Below, piece after piece: positions 9,923 through 20,288 of a DNA stretch of 64,000 nucleotides. Source of the DNA: Prasinococcaceae sp. CCMP 1430 (lineage: Eukaryota; Prasinodermophyta; Palmophyllophyceae; Prasinococcales; Prasinococcaceae). Where the stretch lies: contig RQSC01000630.1 of assembly GCA_013416795.1 (NCBI GenBank), positions 21,196 through 85,195 of the forward strand, written 5' to 3'. The position numbers and the translations under genes were made by a program. How positions within the stretch are numbered: position 1 is the stretch's first letter; each line of letters opens with the position of its first letter. The notes beneath the pieces are model-generated. The model made no database searches, had not been told where the DNA came from, and saw only the letters and a program-made list of their open reading frames with translations.

Positions 9923-12900
9923 GAAGCAGCTCGCGAGCGTGCAGACCACGGTGCTCGGCGGCCGTGCGGTGCGCTTCCGATGGGATCCCAAGGGACGCCT
10001 GCTGGCGGTGGGCGGCGTGGAGCGCACGGTGTGCGTGTATGACCGGACGGGCGCGCAGATCGATCAGATCGTGCTGCCGCCCGTCGATGACATTGCGCCC
10101 AAGCCAGAGAAGGGCAAGGCGGTCGATCCGCGCCAGGTCGCTGCGCTCGAGTGGGACGCGAGCGGTGAGAAGCTGGCCATCATGGCGACGGGCACGGCGC
10201 AGGTGACGCTGTGGAGCGCCACGTCGCGCCAGAAACAATTCATCGAGATGGCTCCCTCCGCCGCGCACACACTCACGTGGATGGGGTGGTCGCGCCTCAC
10301 GACTGGCCCCGGCGCGGCAACGCTCGCCGTCGGCACCGCCAAGGGCGCGCTGATGCTCTACGACGACAAGCATGCGCGCAAGGTGCCCGTGATGGGCAAA
10401 CACAGCAAGGCCATCACCTGCGGCGCCTGGTCTATCAACGGCACGCTCGTACTCGGCTCTGAGGACAAGACTGTCACCGTCTCGCTGTCTAACGGCGACA
10501 CGCTGAAGACGCTGCCGATGGCGCACAGGCCCTGGAGCTTCCAATTCGGCACGCGGCCAACGGGCGCAGATGGCGGAGCAGTCACGCGGCTAGGCACGCG
10601 CGGACCGAACGTGTTGAGCATCATCATCGGCGGCCTGAGCCTGCTGACATACTCCATCGACGGGCAGGGGATGCCGAATGACTCGCCCGTGGAGCTGGTC
10701 TTCAAGGCCTCATACGGCACGCTCATGTCCCACCAGTGGGTGGGCACCAGCGGCTTGCTTGTCCTTGGCTTCCAGAACGGCTACGTCAACGTTGTCGACG
10801 GCCGTGAGGGCCACTCGCAAAACGCGCTCTTCACTGAGCGACTACACACCGACTACATGGTCATGTGTGCCTACTCCGAGTCCCTGCAGAGGCTCGCGAC
10901 GCTTGGCAAGCACTCGCTACGGGTGGTGGACATGGCAGGTGCCGGGGCCAGCGCCCAGTTCCGGGAGCTCAAGGACGACGCCATTGACTACTCGCAGAAC
11001 TTCTACATGACGGAGATCGCGTGGACGGCTGACGGACAGATGCTCACTACCGCCAACGAGACCGGCGTGGTCACCCTTCTGTTGGCGTCGCTCCCCGTGG
11101 TCAACGCTGCCTTCGGCTCGCGCGCGGCATACCTTACGTCGCTGCTGGAGATGTCCATCGCAGACGTGGTCACGGGCTGGAGGGTGTACGTCAAGCTTGA
11201 GGCGGAGCCCAGCCTCGTAGCCATGGGGGAGAGCCACGCGGCTGCGGGGCTCAACAACCAGGTGTGGTTCTACGCCGTTGAGGAGGACCAGAGCCAGCCA
11301 CTCGATGCCGCGGGGGTGGCGAACACCACCAAGGTCATTCGCCATGTGACGAAGCGCGACTACCTCGGTGCCGTCAAGGCTGTTTGCATGAATGCGCAAT
11401 GGGCAGCAGTGCTCGCGCAGGGGCGGGTTTTGCTGCACGCGATCGAGCTCAGCGCCGACCCGGAGGACGCCATGGCGATCACGCTGCCGGAGGGGGACCG
11501 TGGCGAGGTCACCTGCGTGGCGATGACACCTGCTTTCCTTGTGTACGCAACAGACTCGGGCCTAGTGTGCTACTATGACGTGGGCGCGCGCGCGGCCGTC
11601 AACGAGTACCGCCACGCTCGCGGCACCGTGCGCGCCCTGTATCCAAACCACTCGGGCACTCGCGTTGTGATGGTCGACGACTCGAACGACCTCTGGCTGT
11701 ACAACCCGGTGAATGACCAGGTGCTCGAGGTGCCTCAGTTCGAGGGGGAGTTCGAGCGCATCATCTGGGACCTCGCCCAGCCGCACGTGTTCGTTGTGGC
11801 CACGCGTCGCGAGCTGCACTGCATGCTATACTCGCCCGTTACCATCTCGGGGCCATCGGTGACATTGTTAGGGACGGACTCGCTGCTCACCGGGCACTCA
11901 CCCGTGACGCTCAACAACGGGGTGGTGGCCGTGCAGGGTGCCGGCGGTGAACTCAGCCGAGTGCGCTTACACTCGCATCGCCATGTGCAGCCCCTCGAGG
12001 CGGGCGCGCCGCTCGACGCGGCCTCGCTAAGTCTGCGATGCGAGCAGCTGCTCGCACTACGCAGGCTCGCCGAGGCGTGGGAATGTGCAGTGCAGCTTCG
12101 CGAGCCCGCCGTGTGGGAGGAGCTGGTACGTGTCGCGCTCAATCAACTGGAGGTTGGGCTCGCCATCCGCGTGTACCGCGCCGTCGGTGAGGCCGGCATG
12201 GTCCAGGCGCTCGAAGCTGTGGCGGGCATCGATGACCGGGTACTGCTGGCGGGTCACGTCACATTGCTGCTCAGTGGCGACACCGAAGCTGCGCAGGATC
12301 TGTTCCTGCGATCGAGCAGGCCTGCGGCGGCGCTCGAGATGAGGAAGGATCTCAAGCAGTGGGAGGCAGCCCTCGCGCTCGCGCAGCAGTTGGACGCGCA
12401 GCACGGTACTGGTGCGCAGCTGCCGGAGATCTGCCGCGAGAATGCCGCCCTGCTTGAGGCGCGCGGCGAGTATGAGCGCTCGCTTGCATTCTACGAGCGC
12501 GCGCTCGGGTACTCGGATGGCGACGACCCCACGCGCGATGCCGCGCGCAACGCCGCGTGCGTGGCTGGCATGGCACGCGTGTGCGTGCGGCTGGGCGATG
12601 CGCGCCGCGGGAGGCAGCTCGCGCTCGACGCCAACTCAGAGACCCTTTGCAGAGAATGCGCGGCCATTTTTGAGGAGATGGGGCTCCTTACTGAGGCCGC
12701 GGAGATGTACCAGCACGGAGGACAGCACGAGCGCGCTGCTAGCATATATATCGCAACCAAGGCGTTCTCGCTGGCCAAGCCGCTGATGAGCCGCATCAAG
12801 TCGCCCAAGCTGCAGCTGCAGTACGCGCGCGCAAAGGAGGCCGAGGGGCGCTTTGATGACGCTGCCGACGCCTACGAGGCCGCCGGAGCCAATGACTACC

Positions 12901-14168
12901 TCGTGCGCGTGTGCCTGGATCGGCTGGGCGATGAGAAACGCGCGTTCGCGATCGTGCGTCGCGCCCGTAGCCAGGAGAGCGCAAACATCGCTGCGCGCTA
13001 TTGTGCCGCCCGCAATGATCACACGCGCACGATCGAATTTCTTGCAATGGCGGGTCGCTTGGAGGAGGCCTTTGCATGCGCAACGGAGCACCGCTTGATC
13101 GACGCCTATGCTGCCACGCTTGGTGATAGCGCGCCGGCAGAGGAGTACCAACGGTTGGCGAGATGGTACGAGGGCCAAGGCGAGCACGAGAAGGCTGGCC
13201 GCCTGTACGAGCGCTGCGAGGAGTGGGCGCCCGCTCTCAAACTCTACTTGCGGTGTGGTGGCGCGCTGCTAGACGATGCCATCGAGCTCGTGGGTAAAGC
13301 CGGCAACGATGCGCTGACCAACCAGCTGGTGGACCACCTGATGGGCGAGTCGGACGGCGTGCCGAAGGACCACAACTACCTCTTCCGACTGCACATGGCG
13401 CTGGGCAACTACGACCAAGCGGCGCGCGCTGCGGTGCTCGTCGCGCAGCAGGAGCAGGAGCTCGGGCAATACAAAGTTGCGCACGCTCAACTCCTTTCAA
13501 CGACGCGCGAGCTTCGACGGCAATCGCGCCGTGCGCCTAACGAGCTCAGCCGTCAGCTGATGCTGCTCCACAGCTACGTGCTCGTGAGATCGCAGGTTCG
13601 CATGGGGAACCATGAGCAGGCAGCGCGGCTACTCGTGCGCGTGGCTCGCAATATCTCGCGTTTTCCCGCCCACGTGGTGCCCATCCTTACGAGCACAGTC
13701 ATTGAGTGTGTGAAGGCGGGATTCAAGGCGCTCGCGCTCGAGTATGCCACGGTGCTCGTGCGACCCGAGTACCGTTCGCAGATTGCGCCCGCCTACAAAA
13801 AGAAAATCGAGGGAATGGTGCGGCGGCCTGACAAAGAGGCGCAGCTTCCTCCGCCCCCCGAGCCAACCAAACCGTGCCCCTTTTGCGGGGCCGAGGTTCC
13901 CGAAATGGACCTGGAGTGCTCGTCGTGCAAGAACATCCTTCCGTATTGTGTCGCCTCTGGCAAGCATATGGTCTTGGACTCGTGGACACAGTGTCCAGCG
14001 TGCAAATTCCCGGCACTCTACTATGAATTCATGACAGTGCTGCAAAATGACAAGGCGTGCCCGATGTGCAGCGAGACGGACATTCCGCTCGCGTCGATCA
14101 AGGTGCTCGACGACCCGCTGGGGGTCCTCCGCGCCGACAGACCGCCGTCTTCGGTTGAGGGTCGGTAG
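9921..14168 (+). CDS. WDR19: WDR19/IFT144, intraflagellar transport complex A subunit
   Basis: Uninterrupted frame of 1415 residues from ATG 9921, close to the 1342 of the human protein. The start (MKQLASVQTTVLGG) and the WD40 region match WDR19, e.g. GKHSKAITCGAW, AAYLTSLLEMSIADV, VFVVATRRELHC. It is followed by TPR-like helices (VAMGESHAAAGLNNQVWFY, AIRVYRAVGEAGMVQALE, LQLQYARAKEAEGRFDDAAD, HYLFR-type motifs, HVVPILTSTVIECVKAG) and the C-terminal zinc-finger pair CPFC..CSSC..CPAC..CPMC. IFT144 is a core subunit of IFT-A, needed for retrograde transport and import of membrane proteins into cilia. The gene lacks introns although neighbours have them. Its presence shows the organism builds cilia by IFT. 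Confidence 0.97.
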   Translation: MKQLASVQTTVLGGRAVRFRWDPKGRLLAVGGVERTVCVYDRTGAQIDQIVLPPVDDIAPKPEKGKAVDPRQVAALEWDASGEKLAIMATGTAQVTLWSATSRQKQFIEMAPSAAHTLTWMGWSRLTTGPGAATLAVGTAKGALMLYDDKHARKVPVMGKHSKAITCGAWSINGTLVLGSEDKTVTVSLSNGDTLKTLPMAHRPWSFQFGTRPTGADGGAVTRLGTRGPNVLSIIIGGLSLLTYSIDGQGMPNDSPVELVFKASYGTLMSHQWVGTSGLLVLGFQNGYVNVVDGREGHSQNALFTERLHTDYMVMCAYSESLQRLATLGKHSLRVVDMAGAGASAQFRELKDDAIDYSQNFYMTEIAWTADGQMLTTANETGVVTLLLASLPVVNAAFGSRAAYLTSLLEMSIADVVTGWRVYVKLEAEPSLVAMGESHAAAGLNNQVWFYAVEEDQSQPLDAAGVANTTKVIRHVTKRDYLGAVKAVCMNAQWAAVLAQGRVLLHAIELSADPEDAMAITLPEGDRGEVTCVAMTPAFLVYATDSGLVCYYDVGARAAVNEYRHARGTVRALYPNHSGTRVVMVDDSNDLWLYNPVNDQVLEVPQFEGEFERIIWDLAQPHVFVVATRRELHCMLYSPVTISGPSVTLLGTDSLLTGHSPVTLNNGVVAVQGAGGELSRVRLHSHRHVQPLEAGAPLDAASLSLRCEQLLALRRLAEAWECAVQLREPAVWEELVRVALNQLEVGLAIRVYRAVGEAGMVQALEAVAGIDDRVLLAGHVTLLLSGDTEAAQDLFLRSSRPAAALEMRKDLKQWEAALALAQQLDAQHGTGAQLPEICRENAALLEARGEYERSLAFYERALGYSDGDDPTRDAARNAACVAGMARVCVRLGDARRGRQLALDANSETLCRECAAIFEEMGLLTEAAEMYQHGGQHERAASIYIATKAFSLAKPLMSRIKSPKLQLQYARAKEAEGRFDDAADAYEAAGANDYLVRVCLDRLGDEKRAFAIVRRARSQESANIAARYCAARNDHTRTIEFLAMAGRLEEAFACATEHRLIDAYAATLGDSAPAEEYQRLARWYEGQGEHEKAGRLYERCEEWAPALKLYLRCGGALLDDAIELVGKAGNDALTNQLVDHLMGESDGVPKDHNYLFRLHMALGNYDQAARAAVLVAQQEQELGQYKVAHAQLLSTTRELRRQSRRAPNELSRQLMLLHSYVLVRSQVRMGNHEQAARLLVRVARNISRFPAHVVPILTSTVIECVKAGFKALALEYATVLVRPEYRSQIAPAYKKKIEGMVRRPDKEAQLPPPPEPTKPCPFCGAEVPEMDLECSSCKNILPYCVASGKHMVLDSWTQCPACKFPALYYEFMTVLQNDKACPMCSETDIPLASIKVLDDPLGVLRADRPPSSVEGR

Positions 14169-14365
14169 GGCGCGCGGGCACAGACGTGCGAGCGGCGCGA
14201 CGCGTCACTCACTCCCACAAATATGACTCAGCATAATCTATGTGATGCACGCACGTGGGACGCGCTCGAGCTCAAGCGGGCACGGACGCCCTGCCGCCAA
14301 ACGCGCACGCTCCGCAAGTGTGGGTACACTTCTGTGGACATGCTCCTTCTCACGACGACTAGCAC

Positions 14366-16110
14366 TTATTGGGGTTTCTCCCACTGCGTTGTGTTCGTGG
14401 AAACGTTGTAGTAGTAGGTCGTCCCCGTTTTGGCATCCACGCCACTTTGCCACCCAGGTGGCAGGTCAGACGCGGCGGGTGCGACGGGTGCGGGCTGCGC
14501 GGCAGCGGGCTGCGCGGCAGCGGGCTGCGCGGCGGCGGGCTGCGCGGCAGCGGGCTGCGGGGCGGCAGGCTGCGAGGGGGCAGGCTGCTGCGGGAGCTGC
14601 TGCTGCGGGTAAGGCTGGCCCGGGTACGGATGGCCCGGGTACGGTGGACCAGGGTACGGCTGGCCAGGGTGCGGTGGGCCAGGGAACTGCTGCGGCGGGG
14701 GCTGGCCGTACGGCCCAGGCGGGCCGTAGCCGGGAGGGGGCTGGCCGTAGCCGTACGGCGGCGGTTGGCCGTACGGCGGGGGCTGGCCAAACGGCGGGGG
14801 CTGGCCATATGGCCCCAACGGCGCGCCCCCCGGTGGCGCGCCCTGAGCGATGGCGTGCGCTGCGCGGGCGTCTGGTGCGTTGACGACGTCTGTGACGAGC
14901 CTCTGCGCCTCTTTGATGCATGCCGCGTTGCCAGAGAGGGTAACGACCCGCTCCGTCGAACCCGGGGCAGTCTCCCTGTCCGGCTGCACCTGGATGCGCG
15001 CACCGGACCTGTCCTGCAGCAGCTTGATGGTCTCGCCTCCCTTGCCGATGATGGTGCCCACTTTGCCGTTTGGTACCCTCATGACCAGCTCCTCGTCACC
15101 AGGATTGCGCTGCGCCGAGCGAGGCAGGCCGAGGCCGGGTCCACCGCCCGGGCCCGCCTGGTTGTTGATCTCTGCCATGATCATCCTCTCCGCAGCGGCG
15201 ACCGCTTTGTCTGATCCCGTCAGCTCGATGGGGCGCATCTCCACGCCAGTCTCGCTCCGCTCATTCTCCTCGTCCTTGCGGATCTGAATTCGACAGCCGG
15301 TGGTGTCCTGTAGCATGCGAATGACCTCACCGCCGCGCCCGATGACCTTGCCCACCGACGCGCTGGGCACCTTGATTACCTTCGTCGCGTTCGGATCGTC
15401 CAGGTACGTGGTGTACTCAGAGTCCGCGGCGAGCGGGCGCAGCGTCGTTGTGGCGAAGCCAGCGGCAGCGCCGCCCTGGCCCTGAATCGCAGCCAGCGTG
15501 CGCCTGTGCGCAGCGATGGTCTCGTTGCGGATGTCCTCGTCGAACAGCAAGTCCCGCACCTTGGCGACGCCTTCGCTGACGTTCAAGCCGCTGTCGGCCT
15601 CGATCACGACGCACAGCGGCTCGCCCAGGCCGCCCTGGAGCGTCACCTTGCAGCCCGTCTCTGCCTCCAAATGCTTCTTGTGCATCTCGCGCGGACCAAC
15701 GAGGAGGTCTGCGCAGCGGCCCGCGGGCAATCGCATGCGGCGGGGCGCGCATCGAGGTCAGCGCCCTAAACGTCAGCGCGGGCGGGCATGCGCGATCGCG
15801 TGGCGCGCGGCGCCGCGGACGCCCTCTGGCGCGCGCACACACAGGGGAATGCGGCGCGCGGGAGGGCGCGCGCGGGGGCGCGCACCTTCCCAGTCGACGC
15901 CCAGCACGTCCTCGGGCACGAGCAGCTTCTCCGTGCGCGGCCCGCTCGCGCGCGCGCGCTTCGCCGCCGTGCCTGTCGTCGTCGCACGGCGGGTCCGACA
16001 TGGCGCGCGCGCTCCCGCCGGCAGCCGCCCCGCCCGCCGCAGAGCGGGGAAGCGCGGGGGGCAGGGCGCGCCGTGTGGCGCCAACAACCAACGTGACCCC
16101 CGTACATGTA
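14366..16110 (-). CDS. KH-domain RNA-binding protein with C-terminal WW domain
   Basis: Exon 2 is 15708-14366; exon 1 ends at 15886 (donor AAG|GTGCGC) and reads KLLVPEDVLGVDWED across the junction. There are three KH-like units: an N-terminal one (GPREMHKKHLEAETGCKVTL), then two canonical ones with GxxG loops (KVIGRGGEVIRMLQDTTGC and TIIGKGGETIKLLQDRSGA). A Gly/Pro/Tyr/Gln-rich segment (PPPYGQ repeats) and an Ala/Gln/Pro repeat (PAAAQ) follow, then a WW domain (LPPGWQ..GTTYYYN..TTQWEKP) at the very C-terminus. The layout resembles FUBP/KSRP-like or SF1-like splicing and RNA-turnover factors. No ATG is in frame with exon 1; an ATG at about 16000 (MSDPPCDDD) is in another frame, so either a frameshift or another small exon is needed. 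The start coordinate is approximate. Confidence 0.7.
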
Positions 16111-16259
16111 CCAACACCTGCCCCGGCGAGCCCCCTGCTTTTTGACCTCCGTCCGCGAACGTCCGCCCCTCCCCACGCCGCGCGGAAAAGAACAATGCGG
16201 CACACGCGCGCGAACATCGCTACCGAACCCTAAAATATGTATCCCCTAATGATTGCGTT

Positions 16260-16295
16260 GATTTTGATTTTGATTTTGATTTTGATTTTGATTTT
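16260..16295 (+). repeat. (GATTTT)n hexanucleotide tract
   Basis: Six tandem GATTTT units in an AT-rich island between the divergent KH/WW and CFAP251 genes. Confidence 0.9.
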
Positions 16296-16481
16296 TACGC
16301 CGTTTTTGTGGCGAGGCGCGGCGACCGCATGCGGAGCATGAGCCCGCGCGCCCGGGGCGCCGTTCCCCGAAGTGGCACCCGCGGGGCGCGGCGCGGGCGG
16401 CACAGCGCGCACGGCGCGAGCGCGCGGCGATCGCGCGCGGAGTGGGATCGGAGGGAGAACGCCGGCGCCGGCGCAGCCGCC

Positions 16482-19400
16482 ATGGTGCGTGGCGCGCCGC
16501 GCGCCGCGGGCGCGCGAGGGCGTTTCGAGCGAACGCAGACGAGCCAGAGGAGCGCGCGCGAGAGGACCCCCCGCCTCCCAGCCCCCTCCCTCCCCACCGC
16601 GCGCACGCGTCCCCCGCGTGCCGGGCCGATGTGCCGCACGCGGCGCATTCGAAGGCTGCTACAGGAATCGTTCTGCTCTCGAGCGCGCGCACTTCCCAGA
16701 AGGGGGCGGGGGGGGGGAGCAGGCGCGCGCGCGCGCGTCCGCGCGCACGAATTCGTGCGGGAGGCATACAAAGCGCGCGTCCTCCGACCGCCTTTCGCCG
16801 TGTCGCGCGTGCACGTGGAGCGCGCCCACGAGCGCCGTGCAACCGGGCCTCTCTCGTCGCAGCCCTTCGATTCTGACGCGGCATGCCCTCCCCGCCTGCT
16901 CCCCACCCACCAACCCACCAACCCACCAACCCACCAACCCACCAACCCACCAACCCACTCGCTCCCCCTGAATTCTCCTGAATTCCCTTCCTCTCCCAGA
17001 AGCTCGAGTGGTCGTTCGGCCTCGCGACGGCCGTTTCGGGCGGGGTCGCCGACCTGACACCCCTCGACGGATCGAGCTCGTCCATTGTGCACCTCGCGGG
17101 TCACACGGCCATCGTGTACGACCCCGCAGCGCACTCGCAGCTCATGCTGCAGGGCCACTGCAACCCGATCACGTGCCTGTGCGTGTCGCTCGACAAGACG
17201 GTGATAGCGACGGCAGACGCGGGCGCCGAGAGCGTGGTTGTGCTCTGGGACGCGGCGTCGGGTGCGCCGCTTCGGACCATCGCGGCGCCTCACGACGGCG
17301 GCGTCGCCGCCATGGACCTCTCCACCGACGGCTCGCTGCTTGTTACGATGGCCGCGGCGCCCGCCGGCGGGAGCGACGCGGAGGATCCCACGCTCGATGG
17401 TTTCGAGCAGGGGGTGGCGCTGTGGCAGCTAGACGGTTCGCACGAGATGCCCGTGGCGAGCGCCAACCTTCCGCCGGGCGACTTGCAGTCTTGCGTGCGC
17501 TTTCGCGAGAGCTGTAGCAGTGCGACGCTGCTCGGCGGCGAAGGCTCGGGGACCGGCGGCGGCGAGGCCGGAACGGATGTGCCCGCCGGCGGCGCGTCGG
17601 ACGACTTCGAGTTCGTCAGCAACGGCCACTCAAGGGCCTGCTTCTGGAGCGCCGGCGGTGGCTCACGGCTGGCGCACACGTCGCCCGCAGCCTCGGCGCG
17701 CGATTTCAAGCAGAGCATCGGCGCCTTCACGGTGAGCGCGTTCATGCCGCGCGACCCGACCGCGCGCGCAGTGACGGGCACGTCCGACGGCGACGTGGTG
17801 GTGTGGGAGCGCACGGGCGGCCATGACGCCGCAACGGGCGCACCGCGCCGCAAGGCCGTCAAGGTGGTGCAGCTGCACCAGAGCGCCATTATGTGCCTCG
17901 TGAGCTACGGTGACTACCTTGTGAGCGGCGGCGCAGACGGCTACGTGCGCTGGTTCGACGGTAAGTTTCGCCTCGAGGCGTGGTTCGAAGAGCTCGCCGC
18001 GGGCGGCGTGCACTCGATCTGCTTCGCGGCGGGCGGTGCGGACGCGGGCGACGGTGTCGACAATGAGGCGCCGCTGCCCGACTTCCTGGTGGGCACGGCC
18101 GAGGGCAAGGTTAAGCTAGTGCACGGCGACTCTTTCGAGGACCCCACGGTCGACGAGGAGCGCTCCGGCGAGCTCCTGCTGGCAGGGGTCAGCAGCGGCG
18201 CCGTCTACGCGCTCGCAGCGAGCCCCTCAGCGGACGAGTTCGCCGTCGCGGGGGCTGCTGTCGGCCTCGAGGTTTGGGACTACGTTAAGCGGTGCTCACT
18301 GGCGCAGCGCGGCTTTAAAAGCGGCGCCGCCGCGGTCGCGCTCACGTATGCCGCCGACGGCACCTCCATTGCCGCGGGGTTTCGCTCGGGCCACGTCGCC
18401 CTGTACGACTCGCGCTCGCTTGACGAACTGTGGGCGCTGCGATTCGGCGTGTCTCCCATCGTGGAGCTTGTCTTCCGTCCCGATGGCGCGGTCCTCGCGG
18501 TCGCCGACGCCGCGCGCACGGTGGGAGCGCTGCGCCGCGGCAGCGAGCCGCCGCCCGGGACTGACGACGGCGACGAGCCCGAATGGGAGGTCGCGGGCAA
18601 GCATCGCGCCCACACTGGCGCGATCACCGGACTGGCGTTCGCCTCGTGCGGGGAGACCGAGGGCGCGGCGCACCGGCTTTTCTCAGTGGGGGAGGACGGC
18701 GCCCTCGCCGAATATGACGTGAACGGCGCGCGCGAGGACATTGGGCTCCCCTTGGCGCGCCGCCGCCAGGTGTCGCGCGGCGCCAGCCCCACTGGGCTCG
18801 TGGTCCTCGAGCCGCGGGCAGCGGCGTTCAGGGGCCGCGACGACTCGTCGGGGGTGGGCAGTGCCGGTGCGTCCGAGGCGTCGGGCCTGCTGCTGGTGGC
18901 CGATTCGGAATACAAGCTACGCTCATACTCGATGGCCACCCTCGAGTGCGTAGGGACGGTGCTCGCGCCCACCTACGCGGGCCCCGTCAACAGGCTGCTG
19001 CCGCTGGGTGAGGGCCACCTCGTGTACGGCACTCTGGAACGAGTGGTGGGTCTGTTGCAGCTGCCTCTGACGGGCGATCCCAACGCAGCTATGGGGCTCA
19101 TAGCCCACCCGGGTGAGGTGGCGGCGCTCGCGCTGAACCGGGATGGCAGCCGGCTGCTCACAGCAGGCGCAACGGACGGTGTGATCAACCAGTGGCGCGT
19201 CGACACGAGCTCCTTCGAGGCCGCAGTCGCCGAGGGCACGGGCGACGACGCGCGCTGCGCTGCGCTGATCGAGGGCGGGAAGGAAGGCGCCTTTTACTCG
19301 GAGATCGTCGACTACTTCTACTACTCGCAAATTCGCGAGCAGGGCGAGGCCACGCGGCAGGAGCGACGCGTCGAGCAGTGCGTGGACGCAGAGCAGTTGC

Positions 19401-19897
19401 CTGACCTCATGCGCGCACTGGGCTATTATCCCTCGCAGGCCGACGTGGAGGACATCGCCAACGAGCTCAAAGCCAAAGGCGTCATTGGCCACGAGGCCGG
19501 CGGTGGCAGCACGGCACAGATCCGTGTGGAGGGGGGTGCTGAGGGTGGTCACGAGAGCGGCAACCGCGGCGGCGAGGCCGACGGTGATGGCAACGTCACC
19601 ACCAGCAGTGGCAAGGTGCCTTTCCAGGAGTTTCTGAACTTGTATACAAATTATCGACCGGTCTTTGGAGTGACCAAGGAACACATCGAGACCGCGTTCG
19701 CGGAGCTCACCAGCGGGCATGGGGCAATCTCCACGGCGGACCTACTAAAGCTGCTTACGTCGATGGGCGACATGATGTCCCCCCAAGAGCTCGAAAGCTG
19801 CCTGGTAGGCCTCATGGGGGAGGATGGCGTCCGGCAGCTGCCCGAGACGGTCGACGCACATGCCTTCGCCGAGACTTGGCTCGGGTTCGAGGCGTGA
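16482..19897 (+). CDS. CFAP251: CFAP251/WDR66, ciliary calmodulin/spoke-associated complex subunit
   Basis: The body is one exon, 17000-19897 (acceptor CTCTCCCAG), beginning KLEWSFGLATAVSGG and encoding 965 residues. WD40 repeats contain family-typical stretches: GHTAIVYD, LQGHCNPITCLCVS, VATADAG-like, GGREGKFY-like (GGKEGAFYSEIVDYFYYSQ), ALGYYPSQADVEDI. An EF-hand-like C-terminal part follows (KLLTSMGDMMSPQELE). In animals and Chlamydomonas this protein is part of the calmodulin- and spoke-associated complex at the base of radial spoke 3 of motile axonemes. No ATG precedes WSFGL in the exon. The best candidate is the Kozak-like GCCGCCATG at 16482, followed at once by a GTGCGT donor, giving an AUG-only first coding exon and a 515-nt intron in phase 0. 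Confidence 0.9.
16902..16957 (+). repeat. CCCACCAA octamer tandem array
   Basis: About seven copies of ACCCACCA inside the proposed first intron of CFAP251, shortly before the acceptor at 16998-16999; the run contributes a pyrimidine-biased tract. Confidence 0.85.
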
Positions 19898-20288
19898 GCG
19901 TGCCACGCGCACGCGCAGACGCACGCCACGCAAACTGTAATGCATACGCACAAGACATCCCAGGGGCGGAGAGGCTCGTAGTCTGCGGCGCGCACGCGCT
20001 ACGGCAGGGCAGCGCCCGCGAGGCGCGCGGCGGCACGCAGCTCGGCGAGCTCGCTCGGCCGTAGAATCAACAATTAACCCTAGTACCGGATCCAACCCTA
20101 ACAATACATACCCAAACCGCGGCTGATACAAATTGAAAAGTGGGCAACGCTGCAGAGCGGCCGCTGCGCTGCTGCACGCTGTGCACGTGCACGTGCACAT
20201 CCACAGCGCGTGCGGCGGGCGCAGCGGGCGCGGCGGGCGGCGGCATTGCTGCCGCCGCTGCCCCCTCTCCCCTCCCTTACCGGGCGCG
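19898..20288. other. Intergenic region with AT-rich island
   Basis: Spacer between CFAP251 and the golgin-like start. A possible TGTAA polyadenylation signal lies at 19936. The part 20060-20140 (GAATCAACAATTAACCCTAG...) is AT-rich and probably the promoter of the downstream + gene. Confidence 0.4.

Noticed and set aside
17087-17089. GTG at 17087 as the CFAP251 start codon
   Set aside because: Homology (WSFGL and following) extends upstream to the acceptor at 17000, and eukaryotic initiation at GTG is not expected.
19936-19940. TGTAA as a consistent polyadenylation signal (green-alga hallmark)
   Set aside because: TGTAA follows the CFAP251 and RPN2 stops but was not found after most other genes, so it cannot be used to assign the lineage.
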